The position numbers and the translations under genes were made by a program. From Zonotrichia leucophrys gambelii (Eukaryota; Chordata; Aves; Passeriformes; Passerellidae), in the NCBI RefSeq assembly GCF_028769735.1, contig NC_088177.1:21551599-21615598 (forward strand): a DNA stretch of 64,000 nucleotides, in the 5' to 3' direction. Below are positions 50,170 through 63,075 of the stretch, one piece after another (position 1 is the first letter of the stretch; every line of letters begins with the position of its first letter). Under the pieces are notes generated by a model. The model was not told the origin of the DNA. It did not search any database and saw only the letters and a program-made list of their open reading frames with translations.

Positions 50170-51339
50170 GGTCAGATGCTCATTCTTTTCATAGACCTAA
50201 AAATTACAGTTGTTCATGATAAACTATTTTTCCATTATTTTGGGGTTATTTTAATATAGGTTATGGTGATAAACTGTCTTTTAAGATACTCTCATTTTTT
50301 TGTAGCATTTTATTATTAGCTCATTTCTGAAAACTGTCTTTGAGATAACCATCACATTTAAACAAGTTTGTCCTTTAGTTCCTTTTCTGCCCTCACGTGA
50401 AAGTAGATGGGTATTGTTTGGAAGGATTTCCAGGTCAAATGAACAAGAGAAGGGGAGGTGAAAGGCTGAATTCCAGCTTTGTGTGTGATAAGCAGTGATG
50501 TCAGCCGTGTTGGAGGGGTCAGGTACCATCTCATACAGCTGACTCTGGAAAAAAATCTCAGCTGGTCTCTCCCCAGGGAACCACAGTGTGTGTCCCTCCT
50601 TTTGGAAGGGAGAGGGAAGCAGCTGGGAAGATTTAGTACTGGGAGACAGGAAAGAGGAGGTGGGAGCTGTTACACTGGAGCACTCACGTTCCCTGGGTAA
50701 CCTGGTAGTCAGACCTAGTAACTAATAAACTGGATACAAAATAGAGCCCTCGATCGGAGAACAGAGATGATTTGACAGAATGAAAACATTGCCATAGATT
50801 TTATCTCATTGGTTTGGTTCCCATTTATGTTATGGCCAGTATGTTATTTGCCCAGCAGTGGAGATGGACTAAATCTCTGCTCCTTTAGTACCATTCTGGT
50901 GGTGTAAAAATCTTTGTGGTGTTAAGAATGTATGTTGCTTTCCTATTCAGATTACTTAGGCATCACACTTCACAGACTGAGAAGTGGAGTAAAACCTGGG
51001 CATGGTGGAAATAGTGAGAAGTCCTTTGCTAAATCAGGTTATAATCAGTTACAGAAGGTGAGGAACTGTACAAAAAAGGGGTGACTCTGCTCCTGACATG
51101 TCAGAAGACTGCAGTATCTATGTGCTTGCTCTGTCTGTGGCTTTCTCTCTTTTTCTGTTCTCCTCACGACACATGTACGAGACCAGGCTTTTTATGTCAT
51201 ACTGCAGCAGTAGCACCATCCCACACACTCTCTGTCTCTGAGAAGTGTAACCCTTCTCTCGCTTGTCTTCAAGAAAATTTCTGTGATTTCTGAACTGAAT
51301 ATCTTCTGCCTGAAGGAGTGTGTCTGCTTACCTGTACAG

Positions 51340-51493
51340 AGCTGACAGCCTAGGCTTGCATCAGTGGCTCAGATACAGTATCTAGTGCCATTTGAGACAC
51401 CCGGGGTGCCTGAGACATCCACCCAGGGCTGGCAGATATGACCCAGGACCAGCAGGACACCTGCGCTCTTCTGGAGCAGCAGCTGGCGACCAG
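51340..51493 (+). other. Exon-like segment, candidate alternative PDE1A first coding exon
   Basis: A 154-base, GC-richer segment is bounded by a pyrimidine-rich acceptor (TGTCTGCTTACCTGTACAG) and a strong donor CCAG|GTGAGA. Inside, ATG at 51438 has G at -3 and an in-frame TGA 24 bases upstream. It opens MTQDQQDTCALLEQQLAT plus AG, leaving in phase 2. That is the phase and split codon (AG|x) of the recognised PDE1A first exon, so splicing to PDE1A exon 2 would give an in-frame Arg. Without splicing, the frame closes at once with TGA in the donor. Alternatives are a non-coding RNA exon, a dispersed repeat (the segment has a repeat-like feel I could not place), or chance. Confidence 0.3.
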
Positions 51494-54171
51494 GTGAGAT
51501 ACCCCAGGGCATCTCCACTGCAGCAAGATGCTGTCTTAGGGAACTGATTTGAGCCTCCTGTTTCTGAGCATGCTGTATGATAAGTATATAAAATGACTAA
51601 TTAAGCTCCTGGTTTTGTTTTTGTTTTGTTCTGAGGCCAAGTTGCACAAATCTGAAATTACATCGTCTTCCTCTGGCTGCTAATGGAACTGCTTGTACAC
51701 GTAATTGCTGACTGCTGAGGGTAAAATGTACAGAGCTGAGCTCTCCCTCTCTGAGTGCTCTGGCTAGGCAGCTGCTCCTCTTGACAGGAACTTTTATAAA
51801 TGACAAACCATTCCAAATTTGTCTTGTTCACAATATTACGGAAACAAAGCCACACAGCTTCTTAAGCTGATAACTAAAAATGAGCATGTGTATTTTTGCA
51901 CAGAAGGCTTTGCACTTCAGGGATTGTAAAATCTTCTGTCAATTCTGGCAGCATACAAATTGAAAGAAGCAAAAGACTAGATTATACAGCATCTCTTTCT
52001 GAGACCAGATTTATGTTTTGTGTGCCAGAACTACATTAAGCAAATCCTCTTCTTCCTTCTAAAGGAGCTAGCCAGCTTGTAGCTCTTAAGAATTTTCTTT
52101 TTTCGGGGATAAACATTACTTTGAAAACTTTTCCATGCACCTGGGTGGTGACCAAAGACAACAAATAATGGAACAGGAAACCATAATTCAATTCTTTACT
52201 ATATAGAAAGCCTTTCAGATGGCCTAACCAGCTTTTTAAAGAGATTGATTTGGTTTTTTGGCTGCTGGAAATGGAAAATCTGTCTCTTTTATTGTATTGT
52301 GTGTGCATTTAATCAGTTTGTAATCCTCTCCTTAGTTCTGTGCCTACACTGCTTTTCTTTCTAGTTCAGAGAACAAGACAGAAAACCAGGCTAGAGCATT
52401 CCCAGTGAGATGGCTTTTCAACATACAAAAGTTGCAGACTGAACTGGTGGCATGGCTTTAGATGCTGAAGATTTAGAGCAAAATCAGTATAAGAGGGACA
52501 TTTCTGTTGTTCCTTAAGCATTTCCTGGCTTGAGAAGTGTATTGGTAGCAGTTGTGGTATATAACAGCTTTATTATGACTGCTGCTTCCCCTCCCCCGCC
52601 ATATCTACAGTTAATTATCTATTTTGTTAATACTTTTTCAAGTCTCATTTAAGGTTTTGTTATAACATAATACCAAGAACTGAAATGTGTGCCAACCCTC
52701 AAACCTGAAGACAGACTGGATTGCCCTTTAGGTTGGCTCCTTTCCTTTGACCTCACTTGAGAAATCACACAGGCAGCAAAGTGAATTCTGGCACTGTTTG
52801 TTAGGTCATGGGAGGAAGGCTATTCCTCCAGTACACAAGTTATAGGCAATGCCTTAAAGAAAAGGCATTAGAAGAAAATTTTAGATTTACTGTGGCAGTG
52901 GGTTTTATTCTTTGTTGGTGGTTTGGTTTTGGTTTTATCCCAGATATTTCCATCTTTGTGAGCTCTGCAGCTGGTGCCAATGGCCAGCCTTCTGTATCAA
53001 TAGACAGGTTAATGTTCAATGGGGCTTTTGGCATCATGCCAGTTGTGATTCTTTAAGCAATTTAACACAGTGTTTCTTCCTTTCTGATATTTTCAATTGA
53101 TGTGTGCCTCTCTGGAGAGAAATAACTGAACTGAAATTTTCTGTCATTCTATCAAAATTGACTGAAAAAAGCAGGAAAAAAAATCTACACTCTGCCTTCA
53201 GGAACATTTAGAATTTCTACATAGTAGATGCATTATGGTCCAGTTCTCCAGAACCTTTACCTTTTTTAACACATCCAATAATCCCATCTAGAATATTTGC
53301 CTTTTAAACATACATTGGTAATATAGGCAAAATATTTGCTAAATATAATAATTAATATTTATTGTATTTCTGTGAAAGAGGTATAAAATGCAGAAATCTG
53401 AATCTGTTGGGTTGAGCAGATCTTTTAAATCAGGTATTTTTGTACAAGACAAAAGTCTCCAGCACAAGACATCTGTCCTGAGATGGCAATTTTGTGTCTT
53501 GTATAGTTGGCTCCTTAGAGTCAAATGCAGCACTAGAGTAAACTTTGAAGGGGATAATTATTCTTTTCTCTTAGAAATTGAACTAGCTGAGGTATTATAG
53601 TTATAATGCATATATATTCTTTTGTAAATAGCTCTTTTTTGAGGTGATCTGAGCTTAATAATATGGAATTTGTAATCCTTTTTTGGAGCTGAAAACATGT
53701 TCACAGTGGTTTAAAATAATGTAGACAATAATTTATTGCTTAGCTGTAAGAGGAAATTTAATTTCCTTAAAAGAAACATAAATGGGAACTTTGTGTTCAT
53801 TTCTTTTCCTTGACAGTTTTTACATATATGATTTCTCTTCCTCCTTCTCTGTCAGTACTTTACTACCTGCTACTCTCTGAAAAGATGGGTAAATTGCCTT
53901 AATTACCTGCATGAAGAAAGTACAGAATTGTGAATTCATATGCTTATTTTCATAGTTGGACACCCTGGCTCTTACTCCATTCTGGTGTCCTGGTCTGAGA
54001 GTCCATGGGGCAGATTCCCAGATCAGTAAGGCAGGGAACTGGGGCAGACTGGGGGCAGTTGTTTGGCTGCTGGGAGTTCTCCTGATAAAGCAGATATTCA
54101 GGAATTGGCTGATCTGTATTACGTCAGCTGAGCAGAGGTCTCTGCACTCAGTGATGTAGCGCAACAGAAGA

Positions 54172-54199
54172 GTCCTTATCAGATGGTCCTTATCAGATG
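54172..54199 (+). repeat. Perfect 14-base tandem duplication
   Basis: GTCCTTATCAGATG occurs twice in direct succession. Confidence 0.9.
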
Positions 54200-57100
54200 A
54201 TCCATGTGAGAATCAGCTGCTGAAGGCATAAAGTGGTTCTTGTGTCATATACCACTCTGAACATTCAGAAAAAAAGTAAAGTGACTGCAAAAGGCTTCCA
54301 CTTTCTGTGCTCTGCTGATAAGTTTTTTGGCAGTATAGAGGCTTAGTTTCCATAAGGAAATGCTAATTACTCAAACCCAGAAGCTTTTCTGATACTGTAC
54401 AATTTTCAGTGAAATTTTGCTTGAGAAAAACATCCATGCTCATCCTAGCCTACTTGATGAAATCTATATTATTTGGAAATAGCTTTTTTGTTTTCTTCCA
54501 GGGATTTATTGAAAGGTCTGCCAAACTGTTGTGCTTTTGTTGTCTGTATTAAGTTATATGAATGCCTATAGCCTTTATTGTAAACATAAATGTCAAATAC
54601 TACAATTGTGTCAAATCTGAATGTGGGATGGAACTAGGTAACTTTAGGAGAGCCTCTCTAACATTAGTACAAACTTAGACATTCTCATTTTAAATTTTAG
54701 AAGGACAGCAAAATCCAGTAGCTAAATAAAAGTAGTCCTGTTCTATAGGAGGCTGCTGTAAATGTTCTTACAGATCACATAATTACGTTGTGTAATCCAA
54801 CAGTAGAGTAACTGCTGAGACTTTTTGTTATTGTTAGAGAAAACACAACACCATTAATCCATCTGACAGCAGTGTTTATATTTTTAATAATTATGAGCTG
54901 CTAGTCAAATGTAATGATAGGTCTACCAAATAGAAAATCCATAAGCATAATGAATAGGATTATCATGATATTTTTATCTTACCTTCTTTTTAAAATTAAA
55001 AATGTCTAAAAGGTCTGAAAATTCTCTTAAATGACATTTATGGAGCTCCTATAATCCTCTTTGTAAAAGAAAAGATTCCAAGTTCATTCACTGATGTAGG
55101 TCTGCAAAATACTGTTTAAAGATTTTTCTGTTTAAATAAGATTTAGGAGACAATATGTTTTGGGAAAGTGCCACACTTGTACAAATGTGGGATTGGGAAG
55201 TGCTGACAAGATTCAGAAAGGCAGCTCAAAACCAACCTTATTTATTACAAGAAGACATTGGAGCAAATCTAAAGAAAAAGTAATTATAATTTCCAAAGCA
55301 GATCTAGGCCTAACATGTATTAAATTTACACTGTTATAAGAGATGCTACTGAAAAACACAGTGAGGCTTAAGGTAGCATTTATTCCACCACCAATGAATG
55401 GAAAATTTGATTGCTTTATGAGACACATAAAACTGATAGTTTAAGACATGTTTTTTTAAACCTTCTGCTAGTAGATATCTGTTGGAGTTAAATGGTGCAT
55501 GCATTAAAAGATTACAAAATCAAATAATTATTTTGTTAAAGATTATGTATTTTTCTCTAAAGGACGTTTAATGTAATTTCAAAATCATTCTGGCATGTAC
55601 CAAATGTAGAACTTGGAGCTTGTAAGAGGCTCTCCAGCATTTCAACAGAAACCAACTCTCCTGATCAAATTGGTTCTTGGGATGTAGCAAGAGGAAAAGG
55701 AAGGTTCTTCCCGATGAAGTTTAGTGCTAAGTCACAAGTTCCAAGAGTCTGGATGTGTAGATGTGGGTATAGTAAGAGACAGTTTGGTGCTTGTGTTGTT
55801 TGAGGAATACTTGTGTAATGAATCCCTCCTCTGTGTGTGGGAGAGCTGTTGTGTCTTGCAAGTCCCAGAGTCCTGCCTTACTGGCACCAGTCACTTGGCT
55901 CAGCTGCTTTAGGTATTTTCAGGAGTGAAATGCTTCTGAAGAGCACTGCAAATTAGTTTGGTGCATTTGAAGCACGAACTGTGCGTCACTGGTGACAACA
56001 GTAAAATATCCCTCATGAACTGTTAATCCATGCATCTTTATCATATGCACGAGGTATTAATGAATTCTCTCTCTGATGACTCTTACCTGTCTTCAAAACT
56101 GAAGTTGTTAATGGCTTTGTAATGAAACTTTTATATATAAAAAAAAAATACAGGTACTCTTCACTTAGAAAACACTAATTTTGTTTTTTCATGCCATTAT
56201 ACCAAAATGGGATCAAAAGCATACGTGCTTGTGTGAACTAATTGAACTCCTCTGTGTGCTGTGAGATTCATGCCATCTAAAATGCTGACCTGTGATGCCT
56301 GACAGAAAAACCTGTATCATTGCTAGAGCTGGACTCAGCAGACTGATCTGTAGCAAGCTGCCCTGCCTAGTGACCTGACTGCTATATACTTTCAAGGGTG
56401 ATCCTTTCATATTTTATATAAATTTGGGAAAAATTATCTTAAAAACTTAAAGTGAAGATGTGTATTAATAAAATTCCTCACTGTGGAAGCTGTACAGCGC
56501 TGTGTAGGATATTTTGTAGTTGAAAGGCAAGGTGAATGAAAATGCCAACTTAGTGATGTTGCTGTTCAGTTCACCACTTTGGCTTGACTGTGTGAGTGCA
56601 GAGAGTTGAATGGCAGGAAAAAAATCTCAGCCAGACACCAAGAAATGAAAATAGAAAAGGTCAGGCTCAGTTTAGAGCAAAAGGAACACAAGTGAGGAAG
56701 GCGTATAGGGGCAAAGTCAGTATTTCCCATGCCTGGCCCCAGGATTAAAAGGAATGCTAAAGAGGTTAAGGAGGTTTTCGTGACTGGAACAGGAAAATGC
56801 AGAGTGTGCATCCATGAGTCCTGGCAGGAACATGTGGAGAGAAGAGGGAACTGCCTATGCCTCATCAGAGCTGGAGGCAGCTGGGAAGGAATGAAAAGAT
56901 GAATGGCAAAGCAGATGAAGATACAGATTTTGTTGCTCTAATCTTTGAACTTGTATTTATGTGTCCTTAGGATAAATGGAACAATGATCATTGGTATTTA
57001 CCTCCTATTAAAAAAATGTCCATCTCTTAACATCTTTCACAGGCTTCAGAAGAAAAGGGACTGTAGGTGCACGGTGCAGTTAGACTTGTGAGGTTGGTGC

Positions 57101-60100
57101 AATTAATGAAAAAGAATCACAGGCTGGATTTTTAGCCTGAAATCATAAATCACTAGGGTACAAGTCAGAAATCTACCTCATAAAGGAATGATTTGCATGA
57201 TTAAATTGTATGTTGTCCTATTTGGGGGCTAACATCATGTGTAATCAAATATGTATCTGCATGTCAAGCTATTCTGCCTCTGAAATTATTTCATGTCATT
57301 TCTGTAAGCATGTTTGGGGTGGAGGTGCCAAGATCTCTTTTTCCAATATATCAGAATCTAGCAGAGTCCTTGTGGTTGAGTAAGAGCAGAAATTAATTGA
57401 ATCTTATTTTGATTAATCCTCTTTAAGAGTGATTGTAATTTCTGAGATCATCTTGATAAGGTTTATTTCTTTTAACTGTAAGAATATTTTACTCTGCTCT
57501 TTTTTGTCATTTTAATGGTGCTCCAATTTGAATTTTATTAAGGATAGTCCAGAAAAGAGTCTGAGATTAACTATTCTGGATTAAAATTTAAACTAAGTAC
57601 CATGATATGACATCAAAATAATAGTCATTCAATAATGAGTGAAAATCTTAAGAGTAGACAACAGTTATTTTATGGCAAAGCATATTTTAAATACTCCCTG
57701 GATTAACTTCACATTAAATCTGATTCACCACAATACAAATACCTTTCCTTAATACCTGATTTAGGATATACTGGGGGAAAAATTATTACATTGTTTTTTA
57801 CTTACATTTCTTCTCCATGTGAAATACTAACATGTATCCAACAGTAGAATATTAGAAGATTTTAAGATATAGGCTGATGTATGCAGAGTTAGGATCACAT
57901 TTGTCAGACAGCAAATTGCAAAGATTAAGAAAACTGAAGATTAATAAAAACATTACAGAAAATACTAAAAGTCCTTTGATCTCCAAACAGTTATGTCATG
58001 GACTATATGTTTTTCTTTGGGGTGCTCCCATGCCTGGTTTTTTGTCACTGTTAGTTGTTCTTGCATATATCACTTTAATTGAATGTTTCTGGGCCTTTAG
58101 CAAATTTCTTCATAAAAATACATTTTTGCTAGTGTAGTCACTGTATGAAATGCTAATGTCTATAATTTGTCATGTTCACGATTCCTTCATGTTCCTTTGG
58201 TTTTTATTTTAGAGAAGGTCTTTTACATGATTTTTTTGTGTGCCCTCAGTTAATTAATCAGGCATTTCAACACAGCTCTCCTAGAAAGGATGCAAACACA
58301 TGTTTTAACAGCTTTTGCATCTGCCTTAGATCTTAAAAAGATAGATATAGATCTCTCCATTGCTTGATCCCACAGCCCCATGGGGAGTGCACTTTTTCTA
58401 TTTCAATTTATATGTAATGTATTTTTATATGGCAATACTTCTAATACGTTTTTTGCTATGAAGTTTTTAATAAGATGGAGCAAAGTTTTCAGCTGTATAT
58501 TTACCTTTCATTTGAGTGTTTTACTATATCTTTGGTTTTCTGTACTTTTTTTAGGTGTATCCTCTCAATGTTAAGTTGTTTGGTTTTTTTCCCTTTCTTT
58601 GTGCATATCACTGCACAAGATGGAAACCCTTGTTTACCGTTGACACTGAAATCTCTCACGCATTTTTCAGAATCATGTCCTTGAGTCTTTAAATCCATTT
58701 AAAAACCACAGAGTCCACAGAAATGAGCGTTGAATAACTGATTCCCTAGTTATCAGTTGTGAAATATGCCATTAAGAAAACCTCAAACCCCACAGAAATA
58801 ATGAGCTGAGATACACATAAAATGGCTTAGAAGGCTCACTTGCTGGTAGGGCCAAATACAGGCAATATTGTGAGCACTGCAGAGGGATGGCCAGGCCCTG
58901 CCCTGCGGGTCCAAGCCAAACAAGCACAGCAGCCACTGCCATTTGCTGACCTAGGAAAGTGTGGTGGCTGACCAAAAACATGATAGCCATCTGATTCAGC
59001 ATCATAATTTTCACATTGTCTTTCCAGAGCGAAATTGCAGAGAGACTGTAAACTCTCTCACTAGCCCTGAGCTCCTACTTTTGAGCTGTGCTTGGCTAAG
59101 GCATAGCTGTGAGCCCACATTGGCCAGAACTGAGCTGTTCATTAGCCTTGCACTTGGGTCCCTTGCTCCGCCATCCATCCAAGAACATCCTGCATTGCAT
59201 GTCATGGCATCATGTAGGTATCTGCAGGGGAAACCAATGTGTTGGTTTCACTGAACAAGGCACTTTCTCATTAGCTTTAATTTTAGGAAATTTAACTGCT
59301 GTAGACTTTGCTGTACTCTTTCTCTCTGGTCTTTCTTCAAGCATTCCCTTGTGATCAATGCCTGGACTGTTTGCTGCTGTATTCAAACTAGCCTATACTC
59401 CTCGAAACAGGCTTACTTCTCCGAGTATTTTAGATTGAAGTGAATAGCTTGATTTTAAAACTGAGAATTACAATTAAAAATATACTGCAGTAAATGATCT
59501 GAAAAGTAATGGAAAACAAAACAATGTATTGTTTGAGAATATGACAGGCAAAAAGTGTATGTAGTTACACTTTCTAAGAAACTGTTTTATTACCTATTTT
59601 GCTTTTGTACACACAGACTTCTTCCTTAGTAAGTGTGTAAACAAACATAATATTGAGTCAAGAACTGACTAGTTTTCTATTTCAAAATTAAACTATAACT
59701 ATTAACTTGAAAGGAATGGTGATGCTTTGTAGAGAACTGAAGGATAGTGATTCATTCAGTAGAGTTATGAAAAATGAAGCAAAATTTGGGAATGTTGTTA
59801 TTCATGACTGTAAGTGAGTTGAACCTTTCAGGTTAGATTTCACACCCATAGAGAAGAACATTTAGGGATTTTGTACTGTCATCATTTTGAAAAAGTCACA
59901 TTTTAATTTCTGCATTCTCAAAAGAGACACACATTAAGGATAGAAGGTGGGTTCATTAGAAGGTGGTTTTGAAATTTTCTTATCAACAAATTCTTGCTAG
60001 ACTCCCAGTAATTTTCCAGGGGAAAGCTCTTTCTGGTAAACAGAACATTTTCAAGCCATTTCACAAGTAATTAAACATAGCTGGATGTATTAGTTCTGTG

Positions 60101-62484
60101 GTTAATTTTGAGACCAGTTTAGGACTTCTTTTAGAAAGTAATGGGGCAGTTTATCATTTAGCAACTAAGATGCTCCATGTTGTTTCCATCATGAGTATCC
60201 TATGATCAGTTTGAGAACTAGGTTCTAAATTTTCGATTTTATCTGCTTATAATATGTGTAAAGTGTATGTAAATGGGCAAATTTAAATTGTCTATGTTTG
60301 CTAGATTTTCTCATTTTAAACAAAACAAGAAAAACAACACTTTTGCTTATAGATTCTGGACTACACCTTCTGAGGGATGCTGTATTTCAAACCTGGAACA
60401 TCAAAAAACTGGAAACTATGAAAATATGATCCCTATTTAGTCAATAGGTCAATAATCAGGTTGGTTTAAAAGCATGTTTTCATATCAGGAAAGACAACGT
60501 GATTTGCATGTGAGGTTAGTACATCTTGTTGAAGCAGAGGAGTTAAAGTGCTTTGTGGAGTGTGTATGAGCACAATCTCATCCAAGTCCTGAGCACAGTA
60601 TGGAAAACAAAGGCAGTTCTGGTAAGGACAGCTACCTGTCCCTTCTTGGAGTCCTCTAGATTAGAGCCATGTAGGAGAAACTCTTACATGTTGTGTGATT
60701 TAAGGCAAAAAAATACCCTGCAAGAACTAAGGAATGGCCTCTAATCCAATCTGCCTTCCAGGCCTACAAACCTGAACCCTTTATACTGAAGTGCCAGGCA
60801 CTCTGCAGGCTGAGGAGAATGGCAGCTGTACACCAGCATTGGCTACAAACGATATTTTATTTGGTTTGCTAGACTTCCTGTCACAACTGTGTCCAGAACA
60901 AAAAACCAGTGTGCATACAGACCATACATACTGTCCACTTGATAATGGATTTAGTGTGATATTCTTCAGGAATTACTTTTTAGGAAATATTTTTTTCTGA
61001 TGAAGTCCAGGGTCTGTTATCTGATTAAGGCAACTAATCCTAAGTATTCAAAGTTGGAGCTATTCAAGAACAGTGAGTTTCAGTTTCTTATCTTCCCCAG
61101 ATTCAAATTTAGTATCCCATGTACAAATCCTAAATCAGGGTCTCATGTGTAAAGAAGAATGGCCATGTTACATTTCATCCTATTTATGACCATTCTTACA
61201 AAATGTAGGAAAAAGGTTCACCCCCTTGATTCTTTCCTCTTTAAAACATTTATATTGCTCTCAAGTGTTTAAGCTAATCTGATGTTCTACTTCTCATTAC
61301 CAAGACCTGCTTTGAAGTACTTTATTTGGCAATTCTTCAGCAGAACATTTATTTTTAACAATTCCAAATGCCAGAAGTTAGTTTCACACATAACATAGAG
61401 TGCTGAATTCTAGCATCTCCTATTTTTTCCCTACATTTTAATTGCAGTATTGAAGTTTTAAATAAAAACCCTATTCATATTTTTACGTTGCTATATACAT
61501 TACATGTACTTTATTCTTTCTTCAGAACCACTGAGATGGTAATGATTTTACAGCAAAATTGTACTGTAATTACTACAGCTGTTGTGCTAAAGCATTTATG
61601 TCTTGCTCTGTCTTTTGAATGAAAAATTCTTTTAGTGAAAATAGATTTGTTGAAACTGTTAATTATTAAGTAGAAAAGACAACTCAATTAAGGTGGTGAT
61701 ATTTTTCTACAATAGTTTAGGCAGACTAAGATAACTCTTAAATGATTTCATGCAATAGTCTGTAATAGTTCATAATGCAAATATTTGCTACTTCTACATT
61801 TTACAATTTTATTCCAGAAATACAGGTCTGTACTTGGTTCCTCATAACCCATGATACATATTAAAAATAAAATTCAAGATAAATTGGCTCTGTCATCCCA
61901 TCTGGAAGGTGTGATGATATATTAAAAGTAAAACTTTCATACTTTAGTACTTCAAGTATTTAAGTTTAGTTATAAGTAGAAAAGGAGGACTTGCAAGTCC
62001 ACTGAAAAGTGAGAGCTTGGATCAAGGTAGGATTGTCTTGGTGATTGTGTTGCTCTGTTAGTACAGCAGAACCAGCTACCCTGGTTCACCTGATAGCGCA
62101 GCTGCACGTGCATGCGACTCCCATCCAATCGTGCAGACAGACTTCAGTAGAACTGATGTGAAGGACCTTGAAGGTAAACTGGATTGTTTTGACAGCATCA
62201 GGTTGAAGAGATATTGTTACCCATACCTTTGTGCTATCAGATATGGGAGCAGTGGGGCAATTTTTCCCAGAAAAAGGAGATGGAATGGATCATGCAGCTA
62301 TGGCTGGGACACCACATCTGACCTTTTCTTAGACCAAGTATGGGGGACTGCCATTTCAAAAAACTCTTCTTCTCTACTGCATTTTTATAGAGGCCTTTAG
62401 GTAACCTCTGTTCACTTGATATATTATCAGCTGTCAGCTCTGTGTGTGTTGAGAGACATGCAAGTTGGCAAGAAACAATTGGAC

Positions 62485-62592
62485 CAGGCACTTGGTGCTA
62501 TGGTTTAGTTGGCAGTGTGGTGTTGGGCCAAAGGTTGAGCTTGATCACCTTGGAGGTCTTTTCCAGCCTTAATGATTCTGTGGTTCTATTGC
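62485..62592 (+). mobile_element. CR1 3' tail fragment
   Basis: CACTTGGTGCTATGGTTTAG, TTGGCAGTGTGGTGTTGGG, AGGTTGAGCTTGATCACC, TTGGAGGTCTTTTCCAGCC and TTAATGATTCTGTGGTTCTA: the terminal 100 bases of a CR1 copy with its ATTCTRTG-type tail. Confidence 0.9.
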
Positions 62593-63033
62593 ATACTGGG
62601 CCACAAAATACTTCATGCTCTGTCCAAAGAAGTCAGCATGTCAGAAACAAATATAAAATACTTTATAAAGAGGTGAAGAGTCCCCATATTACTTACTAGG
62701 ATAAAGGTTCTACAGTTGCAGGTTTTTGATGTCTCAAAAAATCTGTAACTATTAAGCAACAAATTTTAAGAGTTACCAGAAGTGTTGCCTGTTAGGATTT
62801 AGCCACATTTATAAAAGTTGACCTGTGGTTTGCAGGAAGGATATTCTGTCCTGGTTCTAATTTCTTTCTCAGGAGAATAAAGATGTTAATTATATACAGA
62901 TTATATAATATTTACTGTACTTTGATTCCACGTAGAAATCATAGAACAAACTGTCATTATTTTCATGTTTCTGTATTATTTGCTCATATGTGATTTTATC
63001 GAGTAGAGGAAAGGATACTTGTGCTGTCATAGT

Positions 63034-63075
63034 TGAAGATTCTTTGATCATGGCTGAAGATTCTTTAATCATTGA
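63034..63075. repeat. 21-base imperfect tandem duplication
   Basis: TGAAGATTCTTTGATCATGG plus C is followed by TGAAGATTCTTTAATCATTG plus A. On the - strand it reads in frame as a repeated MIKESS peptide, but that frame is not supported as a gene. Confidence 0.8.

Noticed and set aside
57877..58137. 86-codon + frame with a basic N-terminal part
   Set aside because: No acceptor-like pyrimidine tract, no donor at the point where the protein-like part ends, and no known motif.
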